A DNA stretch of 64,000 bases. Origin: Streptomyces sp. TRM49041. Its GTDB lineage: Bacteria; Actinomycetota; Actinomycetes; Streptomycetales; Streptomycetaceae. The stretch spans positions 1-64,000 of the forward strand of contig NZ_VSRY01000171.1 in assembly GCF_008271805.1 (NCBI RefSeq), given 5' to 3'. Shown one piece after another: positions 1-7,638 of the stretch (position 1 is its first letter; every line of letters starts with the position of its first letter). The notes under the pieces were generated by a model. That model was given only the letters and a program-made list of their open reading frames with translations. It was not told where the DNA came from and ran no database searches. Both the position numbers and the translations under genes were made by a program.

Positions 1-1753
1 AGGGCTTGCAGATCATTAACTCGCTGCCTTGATCTTGAGTGGGACGGTGATGCCTACCGTGCTCGCGTGGTCGTAAAGCTGCTCCAGGGTGGCGAGTTGC
101 TGGTCAGTGCGATGGATGTTGTGTCCGGCCGTGCCGAGGAGTTGGCGGATGTCGCGGATGCGCCGGTTGATGGTTTCGGGGGTGACGCCGAAGAGGCAGG
201 CGATGGCGACCTGCGGGAGCCCAAGCCGGTAGTGGAGGAGGGCGGCCAGGAGCCGGTCGGCGAGGGTAAGCATGGGGCGCCGTCCGGTGCCCGGGGCTGC
301 CAGGCGGGGCCGGTGGCCGCGCCGCTTGTCCAGGTGTGCTTCCCGCTGATCCTCGTGGAGGGCGGTGAGTGTGGTGATCAGCGTGTCCCACTCCTGGGCT
401 GGCATTCCGGTCAGAGCGGGGTGGCAGAGCCAGGAGAGGTCGGGGCTGGGCTGGTCGAACGGGTCCGGTGCGTCACCGACCTGGGCATACGCCTCGGGCC
501 GCAGTGTGTAGTTCCAGTCGCCGTGCCACTCGTGGCGGTGCAGGGGTAGGGCATCCATCTGCCGGTCGACGATCCGGACTCCGGTCTCGTAGGCGTCTGT
601 GTCGAGTTCGGCGTGCACCGTCAGCCCGGTGCGGGTGGTCGTCGCGGCGATGCTGTTGACGATGACTTCGTGGCTTGTCAGGGGCCTGCCGCGCCAGTTC
701 ATGGTGATGTGGGAGAACAGCCGGTGCTCCACTTTGTTCCATTTTGAAGTACCTGGTGGAAAGTGACAGACGGTGATTTCCAGGCCGGTCTCCAGGGCCA
801 GAGCGGCCAGTTCGGCCTTCCAGGCGCGGGTGCGGTAGCCGTTCGAGCCGCCCGCGTCCGCGGTGATCAGCAGCCGCCGCGAGTGCGGATAGGCGCCGCA
901 CCCTTGGCTGCTCCACCAGCGGCGGATGGACTCCACGGCGAAGGCGGCGGTGTCGTGGTCCGTGCCGACGCTGACCCATCCGGTGTTCGCGGCCAGATCG
1001 TAGATCCCGTACGGGATGGCCTTGCCCAGCTCCGGGTCCGGGAAGTCGTGCGTCCGTACCCGGACCGGTTCGTTCTCACGGTGCCACTCGGCGCCGGCGT
1101 TCTTGTAGTTGCCGACGACTTCCTTCTTTTTGGTGTCGACGCTGACCACCGGGTCCCCGGCGGCCTGGTGCTCCTTGGCCCGCTCGTTGATATAGCGGAA
1201 CTGGCCGTCGCGGTCCGGGTGCTGCCTGCCCTCGACGGTCTTGGCGTTGCCCTGCAGGCTGAAGCCTTCTTCACGCAGCAGGTCGGCCACGGTTTCCGCT
1301 GAGATGCGGTGGCCCTGCCGGCTCAGCTCGCCGGCCAGGTGACGGGTCGACTTCGTCGTCCAGCGCAGCGGCGACATCGGATCACCCCGCATGTCCGGCT
1401 CGACGAGGGCCAGCAGGGCAGGCCGCAACCCGGGATCGAGATCCACCGCACGCTTGCGGCCCCCGCCCTCCCGGCGGACCCGGCCCAACGGGGCCACCCC
1501 GGACTCCAGTTCTGCCACTCCGCGCGAGACGGTACCCTCGCGCACCCCGGCCGCACGGGCCACCGCCCGGATCCCTCCATGCCCCAGCGACCGGGCCTCC
1601 GCCCCCATGGCCAACCGGCGCTGACGCTCGTCCAGATGCGGGAACAACGCCTCGAACTTCGCGGCCAGTTCCGCCTCAACCGCGCCCAGCTTCCCCATAC
1701 CACAACAACGACCAGCAATCAGGGAAGCAACGACTTGTTTCTCCGCAAGCCCT
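1..1753 (-). mobile_element. ISAzo13-family insertion sequence (complete copy)
   Basis: The element is bounded by inverted repeats. AGGGCTTGC at 1-9 matches GCAAGCCCT at 1745-1753 perfectly, and the match continues for 12 positions with one mismatch (GCAGA inside the left end, GCGGA inside the right end). The repeats enclose a single transposase gene. The left outer boundary coincides with the first base of the window, so the target duplication cannot be checked. The sequence right of 1753 continues an IS3-family transposase reading frame, so this IS appears to have landed inside another IS. Confidence 0.8.
16..1698 (-). CDS. ISAzo13-family DDE transposase
   Basis: A 560-residue transposase that cuts and rejoins the ends of its own IS. 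The DDE catalytic core is visible: Asp188 (in VSVDTKKK), Asp281 (in ITADAGGS) and Glu324 (in WNKVEH). The N-terminal ~100 residues carry a helix-turn-helix segment (GIRAVARAAGV). After residue ~460 there is a second helix-turn-helix-like segment (DRLLAALLHYRLGLPQVAIA, then FGVTPETINRRI), of the kind that usually opens IS5-type transposases. That makes this a two-HTH protein. The frame is open throughout and the ATG lies 55 bp inside the right inverted repeat, so the element looks intact and potentially active. Family assignment is firm; activity is inference. Confidence 0.9.
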   Translation of the reverse strand: MGKLGAVEAELAAKFEALFPHLDERQRRLAMGAEARSLGHGGIRAVARAAGVREGTVSRGVAELESGVAPLGRVRREGGGRKRAVDLDPGLRPALLALVEPDMRGDPMSPLRWTTKSTRHLAGELSRQGHRISAETVADLLREEGFSLQGNAKTVEGRQHPDRDGQFRYINERAKEHQAAGDPVVSVDTKKKEVVGNYKNAGAEWHRENEPVRVRTHDFPDPELGKAIPYGIYDLAANTGWVSVGTDHDTAAFAVESIRRWWSSQGCGAYPHSRRLLITADAGGSNGYRTRAWKAELAALALETGLEITVCHFPPGTSKWNKVEHRLFSHITMNWRGRPLTSHEVIVNSIAATTTRTGLTVHAELDTDAYETGVRIVDRQMDALPLHRHEWHGDWNYTLRPEAYAQVGDAPDPFDQPSPDLSWLCHPALTGMPAQEWDTLITTLTALHEDQREAHLDKRRGHRPRLAAPGTGRRPMLTLADRLLAALLHYRLGLPQVAIACLFGVTPETINRRIRDIRQLLGTAGHNIHRTDQQLATLEQLYDHASTVGITVPLKIKAAS

Positions 1754-1964
1754 AACTACCCGGCCTTGCCTCTACAAAACCGAGTTGATCAAACCCCAGC
1801 GGCCCTGGAAGACGCTCTCCCAAGTCGAGCTGGCCACCGCCGAGTGGGTCGACTGGTACAACCATCGCAGGCTCCACGGTGAGATAGGCCACGTTCCGCC
1901 CGTCGAGTACGAAGCCAACCACTACATGGAATCCGCAAAACCCCAGGTCACAACCACAAGCTGA
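1754..1964 (+). pseudogene. IS3-family transposase OrfB, C-terminal fragment
   Basis: Only the last ~65 codons of an IS3-type integrase-core transposase remain. The frame reads through LYKTELIKP and WVDWYNHRRLHGEIGHVPP, the classic rve_3 tail with the conserved last acidic residue region, and stops at 1962-1964. The rest of the gene is not in the window: the ISAzo13 copy occupies everything to its left. Sequence resembling an IS3 end (ACCGAACCCGGGGTGCCTC, about 1972-1990) follows the stop, so the IS3 right end probably lies near 1990, almost touching the neighbouring IS110 gene. Confidence 0.8.
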
Positions 1965-1999
1965 GATCTCTACCGAACCCGGGGTGCCTCTGTGTCTTG

Positions 2000-3049
2000 T
2001 CAAGCCGCCTGGCCAGGGAGGGACTTGACTCTTCGTTCGTCGGCGATCATGACGCGCCACACGTGGTCGGCCAGGCGGCGTTTCAGGCACCGCTTCGCTT
2101 CCTTCGGCGTCTTGCCCTCGGAGAGTTTACGCTGGTAGTAGGCGTGTCCGGGTGATTTCGGCATCCGTATCTGCACGACTGCGATGGTGTGGAGGACAGA
2201 ATTGAGCTGGCGGTCGCCCGAGCGGGAGAGCCGGTGGCGGGCCTTGTCCGCGCTGGCGATCTCCACCGGGGCGGCACCGGCGTAGTTCGCGAACGCCGCC
2301 GAGGTGGGGAATCGGTGAGCCCGTCGGGTGCGGCCGATCAGCCGGGCGGCCATGACTGGCCCGATGCCCGGGGTGTCCATCAGCGCGCTGCCCGATGCCT
2401 CCACAAGGCTCTGCATCCGGGCAGCATTGTCCGTGAGCTGCTTGTCCAGTTTCCGAATCTCGGCGACCAGATCCCAGGCGATGTCCTTGCGGACGGTCTC
2501 GACGTCGCCAGCGGGACGGACGGACCGCAGCAGTTTGGCGGCCAGGTCCGCGGACAGCTGGGTCGGGGCGCCGCCGGGCAGCAGATCACGCAGCAGCGCG
2601 TGAAGCTGCTTAACCGTGCGGACCCGGGCCTGGGCCAGGTTCACACGCCGTTCGTCCAGAAGAGCCAGCGCCGTGGTGTGATCCTCGGGCTCGACATCCC
2701 GTCCGTCCCCCTGCAGATAGGCGACAGTGGCCGCGGCCGCGGCGTCGATCTGGTCGTTCTTGCGCCGTCCACCGCGGGAGAGTTCGCGCACCCGACTGGT
2801 CGCTGCGGCAGGCACGTCGACGACGCTCTCGCCGCGGGCGATGAGCCACTGAGCGAGATGCCGGCCCAATCCGTTGGCGTTCTCCACAGCCCACTTCCGC
2901 TGCGGCCACCGCTTGGCCCAGGCCAGCAGCCGCCGGTAGTCCGTCAGGCTCGCCTCGATCCGCATCGTCCCGACCTGCTGGTTTGATTCCGGCTCGACGG
3001 CGGTGGTGGTGTGGGTGGACTTGTGGGGGTCAACACCGAGCAGTATCAC
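2000..3049 (-). CDS. IS110-family transposase
   Basis: A 349-residue DEDD recombinase of the IS110 family. The RuvC-like catalytic residues are present: Asp7 (GVDPHKSTHT), Glu56 (WAVENANG), Asp99 and Asp102 (RRKNDQIDA). The C-terminal Transposase_20 domain begins around residue 235 (DTPGIGPVMAARL) and carries the usual GDRQLNSVLH segment. I chose the GTG at 3049 because family members begin only a few residues before the first Asp. An open frame continues upstream to 3214 but looks non-coding. Only ~10 bp separate the stop from the presumed IS3 end, while ~250 bp of non-coding sequence lie upstream. This matches the IS110 group, whose long left end encodes the bridge RNA. Confidence 0.85.
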   Translation of the reverse strand: MILLGVDPHKSTHTTTAVEPESNQQVGTMRIEASLTDYRRLLAWAKRWPQRKWAVENANGLGRHLAQWLIARGESVVDVPAAATSRVRELSRGGRRKNDQIDAAAAATVAYLQGDGRDVEPEDHTTALALLDERRVNLAQARVRTVKQLHALLRDLLPGGAPTQLSADLAAKLLRSVRPAGDVETVRKDIAWDLVAEIRKLDKQLTDNAARMQSLVEASGSALMDTPGIGPVMAARLIGRTRRAHRFPTSAAFANYAGAAPVEIASADKARHRLSRSGDRQLNSVLHTIAVVQIRMPKSPGHAYYQRKLSEGKTPKEAKRCLKRRLADHVWRVMIADERRVKSLPGQAA

Positions 3050-3290
3050 GGGACAGTGTTCCTCACGGTCGGACGACAGGGCATCCACGGCCGACACGCC
3101 GACTTCCGGAACCAACCGGCCGGGACACGCCTCTGTTGAGTCAGACCGCGGACGGACACCGGACCGGCGACATACCCCGGGAGAGCCAGCACCGAAGAGC
3201 GGCAGACGGTTCACGAGTCACCCGGCCCGGCGTCCTACGGCACGCTACGAGCGGCCAACCCGACCGCGTCCCGCTACCCCCATACAAGTC
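3050..3290 (-). ncRNA. candidate IS110 left end with bridge RNA
   Basis: The ~240 bp upstream of the IS110 transposase hold no convincing reading frame on either strand. Established work on IS110-group elements (IS621 and relatives) places a structured bridge RNA of about 170-200 nt in exactly this interval, between the left end and the recombinase start. The stretch is rich in short GC-rich complementary segments, but I cannot fold it or place the target- and donor-binding loops by eye. The left boundary of the IS is undefined, so the outer coordinate is a guess. Confidence 0.3.
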
Positions 3291-3547
3291 GGCGGTTCAA
3301 ACCCCACGGCTTCGCTTTCGTCGGCACCAACAGCGAAGGCCGCCAGATGTGGAAGCGGCCGACCGCAGGCGGCGACTCCTCAAGCAGCGCCTACAGCCTG
3401 CTCTGTGACGACCACGTGGCCGTGAACTGGTCTGAACGCTCCGATCTTCCCGTCGGTGCCCAGCCGTCCGGGCGGAAGCTGACCATCGGCAACCTGTGGG
3501 CCCCTGCGAATCAACGGTCACACAGGGGCGAGCGGTGTCCGCCGTAA
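3239..3547 (+). pseudogene. truncated ORF of the integrated element, function unknown
   Basis: An open frame with good coding character runs into a stop at 3545-3547. The first ATG is at 3347 (66 residues), but the frame is open upstream through RRFKPHGFAFVGTNSEGR, which suggests that a longer gene lost its 5' part when the IS110 element inserted. The segment GRQMWKRP followed by a Ser-rich stretch weakly recalls primase/polymerase-like proteins of actinomycete mobile elements; this is only a guess. The gene converges on the serine recombinase gene, with tandem hairpins between them. Confidence 0.35.
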
Positions 3548-3594
3548 GGGTGCGCGTTGAACACGCACCCTTTGCGCGGGCTGCTCCGCCCGCG
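3546..3594. terminator. tandem hairpins between convergent genes
   Basis: Two successive hairpins. AAGGGTGCG (3546-3554) pairs with CGCACCCTT (3564-3572), followed by TT. Then CGCGGGC (3575-3581) pairs with GCCCGCG (3588-3594). They lie between the plus-strand truncated ORF and the minus-strand recombinase gene and could terminate both. Confidence 0.65.
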
Positions 3595-3597
3595 GGG

Positions 3598-5010
3598 TCA
3601 GCCCATCCCCTGGAGCGGCTCGATCCGTACCGAACGCGGATCGAACGGCGCCCTGCCCGGACGGCCGGGCAGGAGCGTTACCGTGGCCAGCGTCTCGACC
3701 ACCGCGCGCTGCCGGTCCAGCGTCAGATCCTTCCAGGCCTTGGCGGGATCTTCGGCGGTCACGATGTCCACCAGGATGCGCGCCCGCTGCGGGTGCGCCA
3801 TCTGCGCCTCGACATCAGCCAGCCGGGCCTTGATTCTACGGGTAGCGGCCTTGAATTCGGCGGCGTCCGCATCGTCGTCATCCGCGAACTCGTCGGTCAG
3901 AACCCTGATTCGGGACCGCAAGGCAACGGCCCTCGCCCGCAGCTCCTCCGTCCTCGGTGCGGTCTCGTCGACGAGGAAATCGACGGCGTCGGGGCGCGAC
4001 AGGCGCCGGATCACGTACTCCTCGACGGTGAGGTCGATCGGTTCCGTACCGCGCGCCAGGTGCTTCGTCGTCCGGCACCGGTACAGCGGCGTCGTGAGCC
4101 CCCGCGTGCCTTTCGGGCCGCCCCGCGACCCGGACGTCACGGTCGTCCCGTCGTCGCAGACACCGCACCGGGCGACCCCCGACAGCAGCCACCGCCGGCC
4201 CGGTCCCGGGCTCGTCCTCCGGCTCTCGTCCTCAAGGACGTGCTTCGCCGCCCGCCATGTGGCCTCGTCCACGATGACCGGCCACTCACCCGGGTGCAGT
4301 TCGCCGCGGTACTGACGCAGCCCTGCGTAGCGCTCGTTCAGGAGTACGCCGCGGATGGCGTTGTGTGACCAGGGTTTGCCGTTGCGGTTGAGGATGCCCC
4401 GCTCGTTGAGGTCGGCGGCCATGCCGGAGAGGGTCGCTCCGGCGAGCAGCGCGTGAAAGCAGTTCTTGACCTCGGCGGCCTCGTCTTCGACGAGCTCCGC
4501 GCCGTCTGCGGTGTAACCGAAGCAGCGCGGCCCGGTCGGCGGCAGGCCGCGCTCGACGCGCTGGCGCATCTCCCGCTGCTCCCGCTCCGACATCTGCTCG
4601 ACCTCGAACGTGTCGACCTCGCCGAGGAGGCCGGCGAGGAGGCGGCCAGCGGCCGTCGTGAGGTCCAACTCGGGGCCCTTGACGCACAGCACGGACACCT
4701 CGTGCTTGCGGAGGATCTCGATTCCCTCGGCCCGTTCGCGCCGGTTCCGCCAGAGCCGGCCGAGCATGTAGACGATGATGACGTCGACTTCGCCGCGCTG
4801 TACGGCAGCCATGAGGAGCTCGTACTGGGGGCGGTGCTTGCCGTGGGTGGCCGACTTGTCGTTGTCCCGGAAGCGGCGCCCCTGGAGGGGGATTCCGCGC
4901 CGTTCGGCCAACTCTGCGGTGTCCTCGCCTTGACGGATGACACCGTCTTCGTCGCCCTCATCCGCCTTGCTGATGCGCTCGTATGACGCACCCTTACTAA
5001 ACAGGGTCAT
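3598..5010 (-). CDS. large serine recombinase (phage/ICE-type integrase)
   Basis: A 470-residue site-specific recombinase that would integrate or excise an element by attP x attB recombination. The N-terminal resolvase domain has the nucleophile motif YERIS (Ser14) and the downstream Arg-rich motif YMLGRLWRNRRE (81-92). The recombinase domain spans roughly 165-270. A zinc-ribbon with Cys282, Cys285, Cys312 and probably His317 follows, then a charged helical, coiled-coil-prone segment at ~353-404. Length and order match the phiC31/TG1 class. The ATG at 5010 is the only plausible start, because an upstream in-frame extension reads antisense through chromosomal genes. Its start codon is within ~15 bp of the junction with the interrupted radical SAM gene. 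Confidence 0.92.
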   Translation of the reverse strand: MTLFSKGASYERISKADEGDEDGVIRQGEDTAELAERRGIPLQGRRFRDNDKSATHGKHRPQYELLMAAVQRGEVDVIIVYMLGRLWRNRRERAEGIEILRKHEVSVLCVKGPELDLTTAAGRLLAGLLGEVDTFEVEQMSEREQREMRQRVERGLPPTGPRCFGYTADGAELVEDEAAEVKNCFHALLAGATLSGMAADLNERGILNRNGKPWSHNAIRGVLLNERYAGLRQYRGELHPGEWPVIVDEATWRAAKHVLEDESRRTSPGPGRRWLLSGVARCGVCDDGTTVTSGSRGGPKGTRGLTTPLYRCRTTKHLARGTEPIDLTVEEYVIRRLSRPDAVDFLVDETAPRTEELRARAVALRSRIRVLTDEFADDDDADAAEFKAATRRIKARLADVEAQMAHPQRARILVDIVTAEDPAKAWKDLTLDRQRAVVETLATVTLLPGRPGRAPFDPRSVRIEPLQGMG

Positions 5011-5032
5011 ACATTGAAGTATAGGTGCGTGT
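5008..5032. other. probable attachment-site junction of the serine integrase
   Basis: The integrase ATG (complement of 5008-5010) and the first recognisable codons of the radical SAM gene (TGC GTG TAC TGC from 5024) are separated by about 13 bp. Serine integrases normally sit next to their attP, so one hybrid att site must lie here. The exact core cannot be set without the partner att site or an uninterrupted homologue. Confidence 0.55.
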
Positions 5033-5856
5033 ACTGCTTCGCCCGCAAGACGCACAGCTATCTCGACCTGGACACCGGGGTCGGCTTCGACACCCAGATC
5101 GTGGTGAAGGTCAACGCGCCCGAGGTGCTCCGCCGCCAGCTGGCGTCCCCGCGCTGGCAGGGGGCGCATGTCGCGATGGGCACGAACGTCGACTGCTACC
5201 AGCGGGCCGAGGGCCGGTACCGGTTGATGCCGGGCATCATCGAGGCGCTGCGCGACCACGCCAACCCGTTCTCCGTCCTCACCAAGGGCACGCTGATCCT
5301 GCGTGACCTGGACCTGCTGCGGCAGGCGGCCGAGGTGACCGACGTGGGCGTCTCCGTGTCGGTCGGCTTCACCGACCACGAGCTGTGGCGGACCGTCGAG
5401 CCCGGCACGCCCGCGCCCGAGCGGCGCCTCGACGTCGTACGGACACTGGCCGGGCACGGCATCGGCTGCGGGGTGCTGATGGCGCCGGTCGTCCCCTTCC
5501 TGGGCGACCGGCCCGAGCAGCTGCGCGCCACGGTCCGGGCCATCGCCGAGGCCGGTGCCACCTCGGTCACCCCGCTGGTGCTGCATCTGCGGCCGGGCGC
5601 CCGCGAGTGGTTCATGGAGTGGCTGCACGGTCACCACCCCGAGCTGGTGCGGCGATACGAGCAGATGTACGCGGCCGGGGCCTACGCGCCGACCTGGTAC
5701 CAGCGCCGGATCACCCGTCAGGTGCACGAGTTCGCCGCCGAGTTCGGCATCGGCCCGGCGCGGCGGGGCGAGACACGGCGCATCGAGGCGCCGTCCACGC
5801 CGGTGCCGGACGACCCCCCGGCCGTGCCGGAGCCCACCCAACTCACCCTGCTCTGA
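5014..5856 (+). pseudogene. Rv2578c-family radical SAM protein, N-terminally truncated
   Basis: About 278 residues matching the C-terminal four-fifths of Rv2578c-type radical SAM proteins: CVYCFARKTHSYLDLDTG, then VVKVNAPEVLR and a GTNVDCYQ segment. Intact members carry a CX3CX2C cluster motif preceded by about 60-70 residues. Here the first Cys and everything before it are missing and replaced by element sequence (LKYR). Without three cysteines the protein could not hold the SAM [4Fe-4S] cluster, so the gene is probably dead, although a TTG at 5014 could still start translation. The interruption falls exactly in the most conserved part of the gene. Confidence 0.8.
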
Positions 5857-5943
5857 CCGGCCCCGCCCCCCGATCGGGTCAAGTCCGCGTGGATCGGGGC
5901 CGTCCGCCGCGGTTCGGGGCCGCGTGCCCCGGACACTGGCCGG

Positions 5944-7515
5944 ATGCAGAAACGCGCAGGAGTACTCATCGCCACGGGGGCGCTGATCGCGGGTGCGGTC
6001 AGCGCCGTGCCGTCGGCCGCCGAACCGTCCGCGCCGGAGCCGCGCACGCCGCTGAAGTGGAGCGGCTGCGCCACCGAGAAGTACCCGAAGCTGGAGTGCG
6101 CCTCGCTGCGGGTGCCGCTCGACCACGCCGAACCCGGAGGTGAGCAGATCACCCTCGCCCTGTCCCGGATCCGGCACACCTCGCGCACCTCCCAGGGCCC
6201 TCTCCTGGTGAACCCCGGCGGGCCCGGGGCGAGCGGCCGCACCCTGGCCGGGTACGTGGCGGCGTCCCTCCCCGCGAAGGTCGCGGCGCAGTACGACGTG
6301 GTCGGCTTCGACCCGCGGGGCGTCGGCGCCAGCAGGCCCGTCCTGGACTGCAAGCCGGGCCATTTCAAGCCCGTGCGCCCCGACTCGGTACCGCGCGACC
6401 AGCGCGAGGAGCGGAGCAGGCTGGCGCGGGCGGCGTCGTTCGCGCGGGCGTGCGCCGACAAGCACGGGCGGCTGCTGCCGCACATCGACACCGTCAGCGC
6501 GGCGCGGGACATGGACGCCGTCCGCGATGCGCTGGGCGCGGAGCGGATCAGCTACTTCGGCTACTCGTACGGCACGTATCTGGGCGCGGTGTACGCCAAG
6601 CTCTTCCCGCAGCGGGTACGGCGCGCGGTGCTGGACTCGGTCGTGGACCCCCACGGGGTCTGGTACGACGCGAACCTCTCCCAGGACCTCGCGTTCGACG
6701 CCCGTCACAAGGCCTTCATGGCGTGGGTGGCGAAGCACGACGCCGCCTACCGGCTGGGCACCGACCCGGCGAAGGTCGAGGCGCGCTGGTACGCGATGCG
6801 GGCCGCGCTGCGGGAGAAGCCGGCGGGCGGCAAGGTCGGCGCCACCGAGCTGGAGGACACGTTCCTGCCGGGCGGCTACCACAACGGCTACTGGCCGATG
6901 CTGGCGGCGGCGTTCTCGGCGTATGCGAACGAGAAGGACACCGCCCCGCTGGTCGACGTGTACGAGGCGGTGGCCGAGGCCGACGCGGAGGCCGACAACG
7001 GCTACTCGGTGTACACGGCCGTGGAGTGCCGGGACGCGCGGTGGCCGTCGTGGTGGGGCACCTGGCACCGGGACAACTGGGCGGTGCACGCCAAGGCGCC
7101 CTTCTCCACCTGGAACAACGCCTGGTACAACGCGCCGTGCGCGTTCTGGCCGGTGCCGTCGCTCACCCCGGTGGACGTGGCGAACGACGCGCTGCCGCCG
7201 GTGCTGCTGTTCCAGGCCACGGAGGACGCCGCGACACCGTACGAGGGCGCCGTCACCGCCCACCGGCTGCTGCGCGGCTCCCGGCTGGTCGTCGAGCAGG
7301 GCGGCGGCAACCACGGTGTGACGCTGCGCGGCAACGCCTGCGCGGACCGGTTGCTGGCCAGGTACCTGGACACGGGTGAGGTCCCGCGCGGCGACGGCCG
7401 GTCCGAGGCGGACGCGGTGTGCCCGGCCGCGCCCGAACCGAAGCCCAGGGCCGCCACCCGGGCGGCACCGCCCGCCGCGCACGGCGTGCTGTCGGTCGCG
7501 CGCCGCGGAGACTGA
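5944..7515 (+). CDS. secreted alpha/beta-hydrolase, TAP-type aminopeptidase
   Basis: A 523-residue exported protease of the tripeptidyl aminopeptidase (SlpD/SlpE, TAP) family, which removes N-terminal tripeptides outside the cell. An N-terminal signal peptide (KRAGVLIATGALIAGAVSA) precedes the mature region. The alpha/beta-hydrolase fold shows an oxyanion segment (LLVNPGGPGASG, ~87-98), the nucleophile elbow GYSYG (Ser208), Asp428 in ATEDAATP and His457 in GGNHGV. The TAP-like C-terminal domain holds the last two triad members. It is monocistronic, with 87 bp separating it from the truncated radical SAM gene. The exact substrate is unknown. Confidence 0.85.
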   Translation: MQKRAGVLIATGALIAGAVSAVPSAAEPSAPEPRTPLKWSGCATEKYPKLECASLRVPLDHAEPGGEQITLALSRIRHTSRTSQGPLLVNPGGPGASGRTLAGYVAASLPAKVAAQYDVVGFDPRGVGASRPVLDCKPGHFKPVRPDSVPRDQREERSRLARAASFARACADKHGRLLPHIDTVSAARDMDAVRDALGAERISYFGYSYGTYLGAVYAKLFPQRVRRAVLDSVVDPHGVWYDANLSQDLAFDARHKAFMAWVAKHDAAYRLGTDPAKVEARWYAMRAALREKPAGGKVGATELEDTFLPGGYHNGYWPMLAAAFSAYANEKDTAPLVDVYEAVAEADAEADNGYSVYTAVECRDARWPSWWGTWHRDNWAVHAKAPFSTWNNAWYNAPCAFWPVPSLTPVDVANDALPPVLLFQATEDAATPYEGAVTAHRLLRGSRLVVEQGGGNHGVTLRGNACADRLLARYLDTGEVPRGDGRSEADAVCPAAPEPKPRAATRAAPPAAHGVLSVARRGD

Positions 7516-7638
7516 CGCGCCACACGCCGGTTCGTTGTGGGCATGCGTTCCGCCGGGGCGGAACGGGTGGGCACGACGGACCGGCACGGTGCCTCGTCCA
7601 GGACGCGTGCGTACGGCGCCTCGGGGCACGCCCCGGGT

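Larger units (their letters stand above)
1..5022. mobile_element. right arm of an integrated element, IS-riddled
   Basis: Everything from the window start to about 5022 is mobile DNA: two IS transposase genes, an IS fragment, a truncated ORF and a serine integrase. The right boundary is set where recognisable radical SAM coding sequence begins, at the TGC codon of CVYCF (5024). The left boundary is outside the window. No phage structural, replication or conjugation genes are visible in this part, so I cannot say whether the element was a prophage, an ICE or a cargo island. Confidence 0.6.

Noticed and set aside
3280..3315. tRNA-like T-loop sequence GGTTCAAACCCC
   Set aside because: No matching acceptor, D or anticodon arms could be built around it, and the T-stem does not pair properly. 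It falls inside the open frame ending at 3547.
3598..7629. A 1343-residue minus-strand open frame covering the integrase and beyond
   Set aside because: Only 3598-5010 is the recombinase. The upstream extension is an antisense shadow over the radical SAM and peptidase genes, produced by GC-biased codon use.
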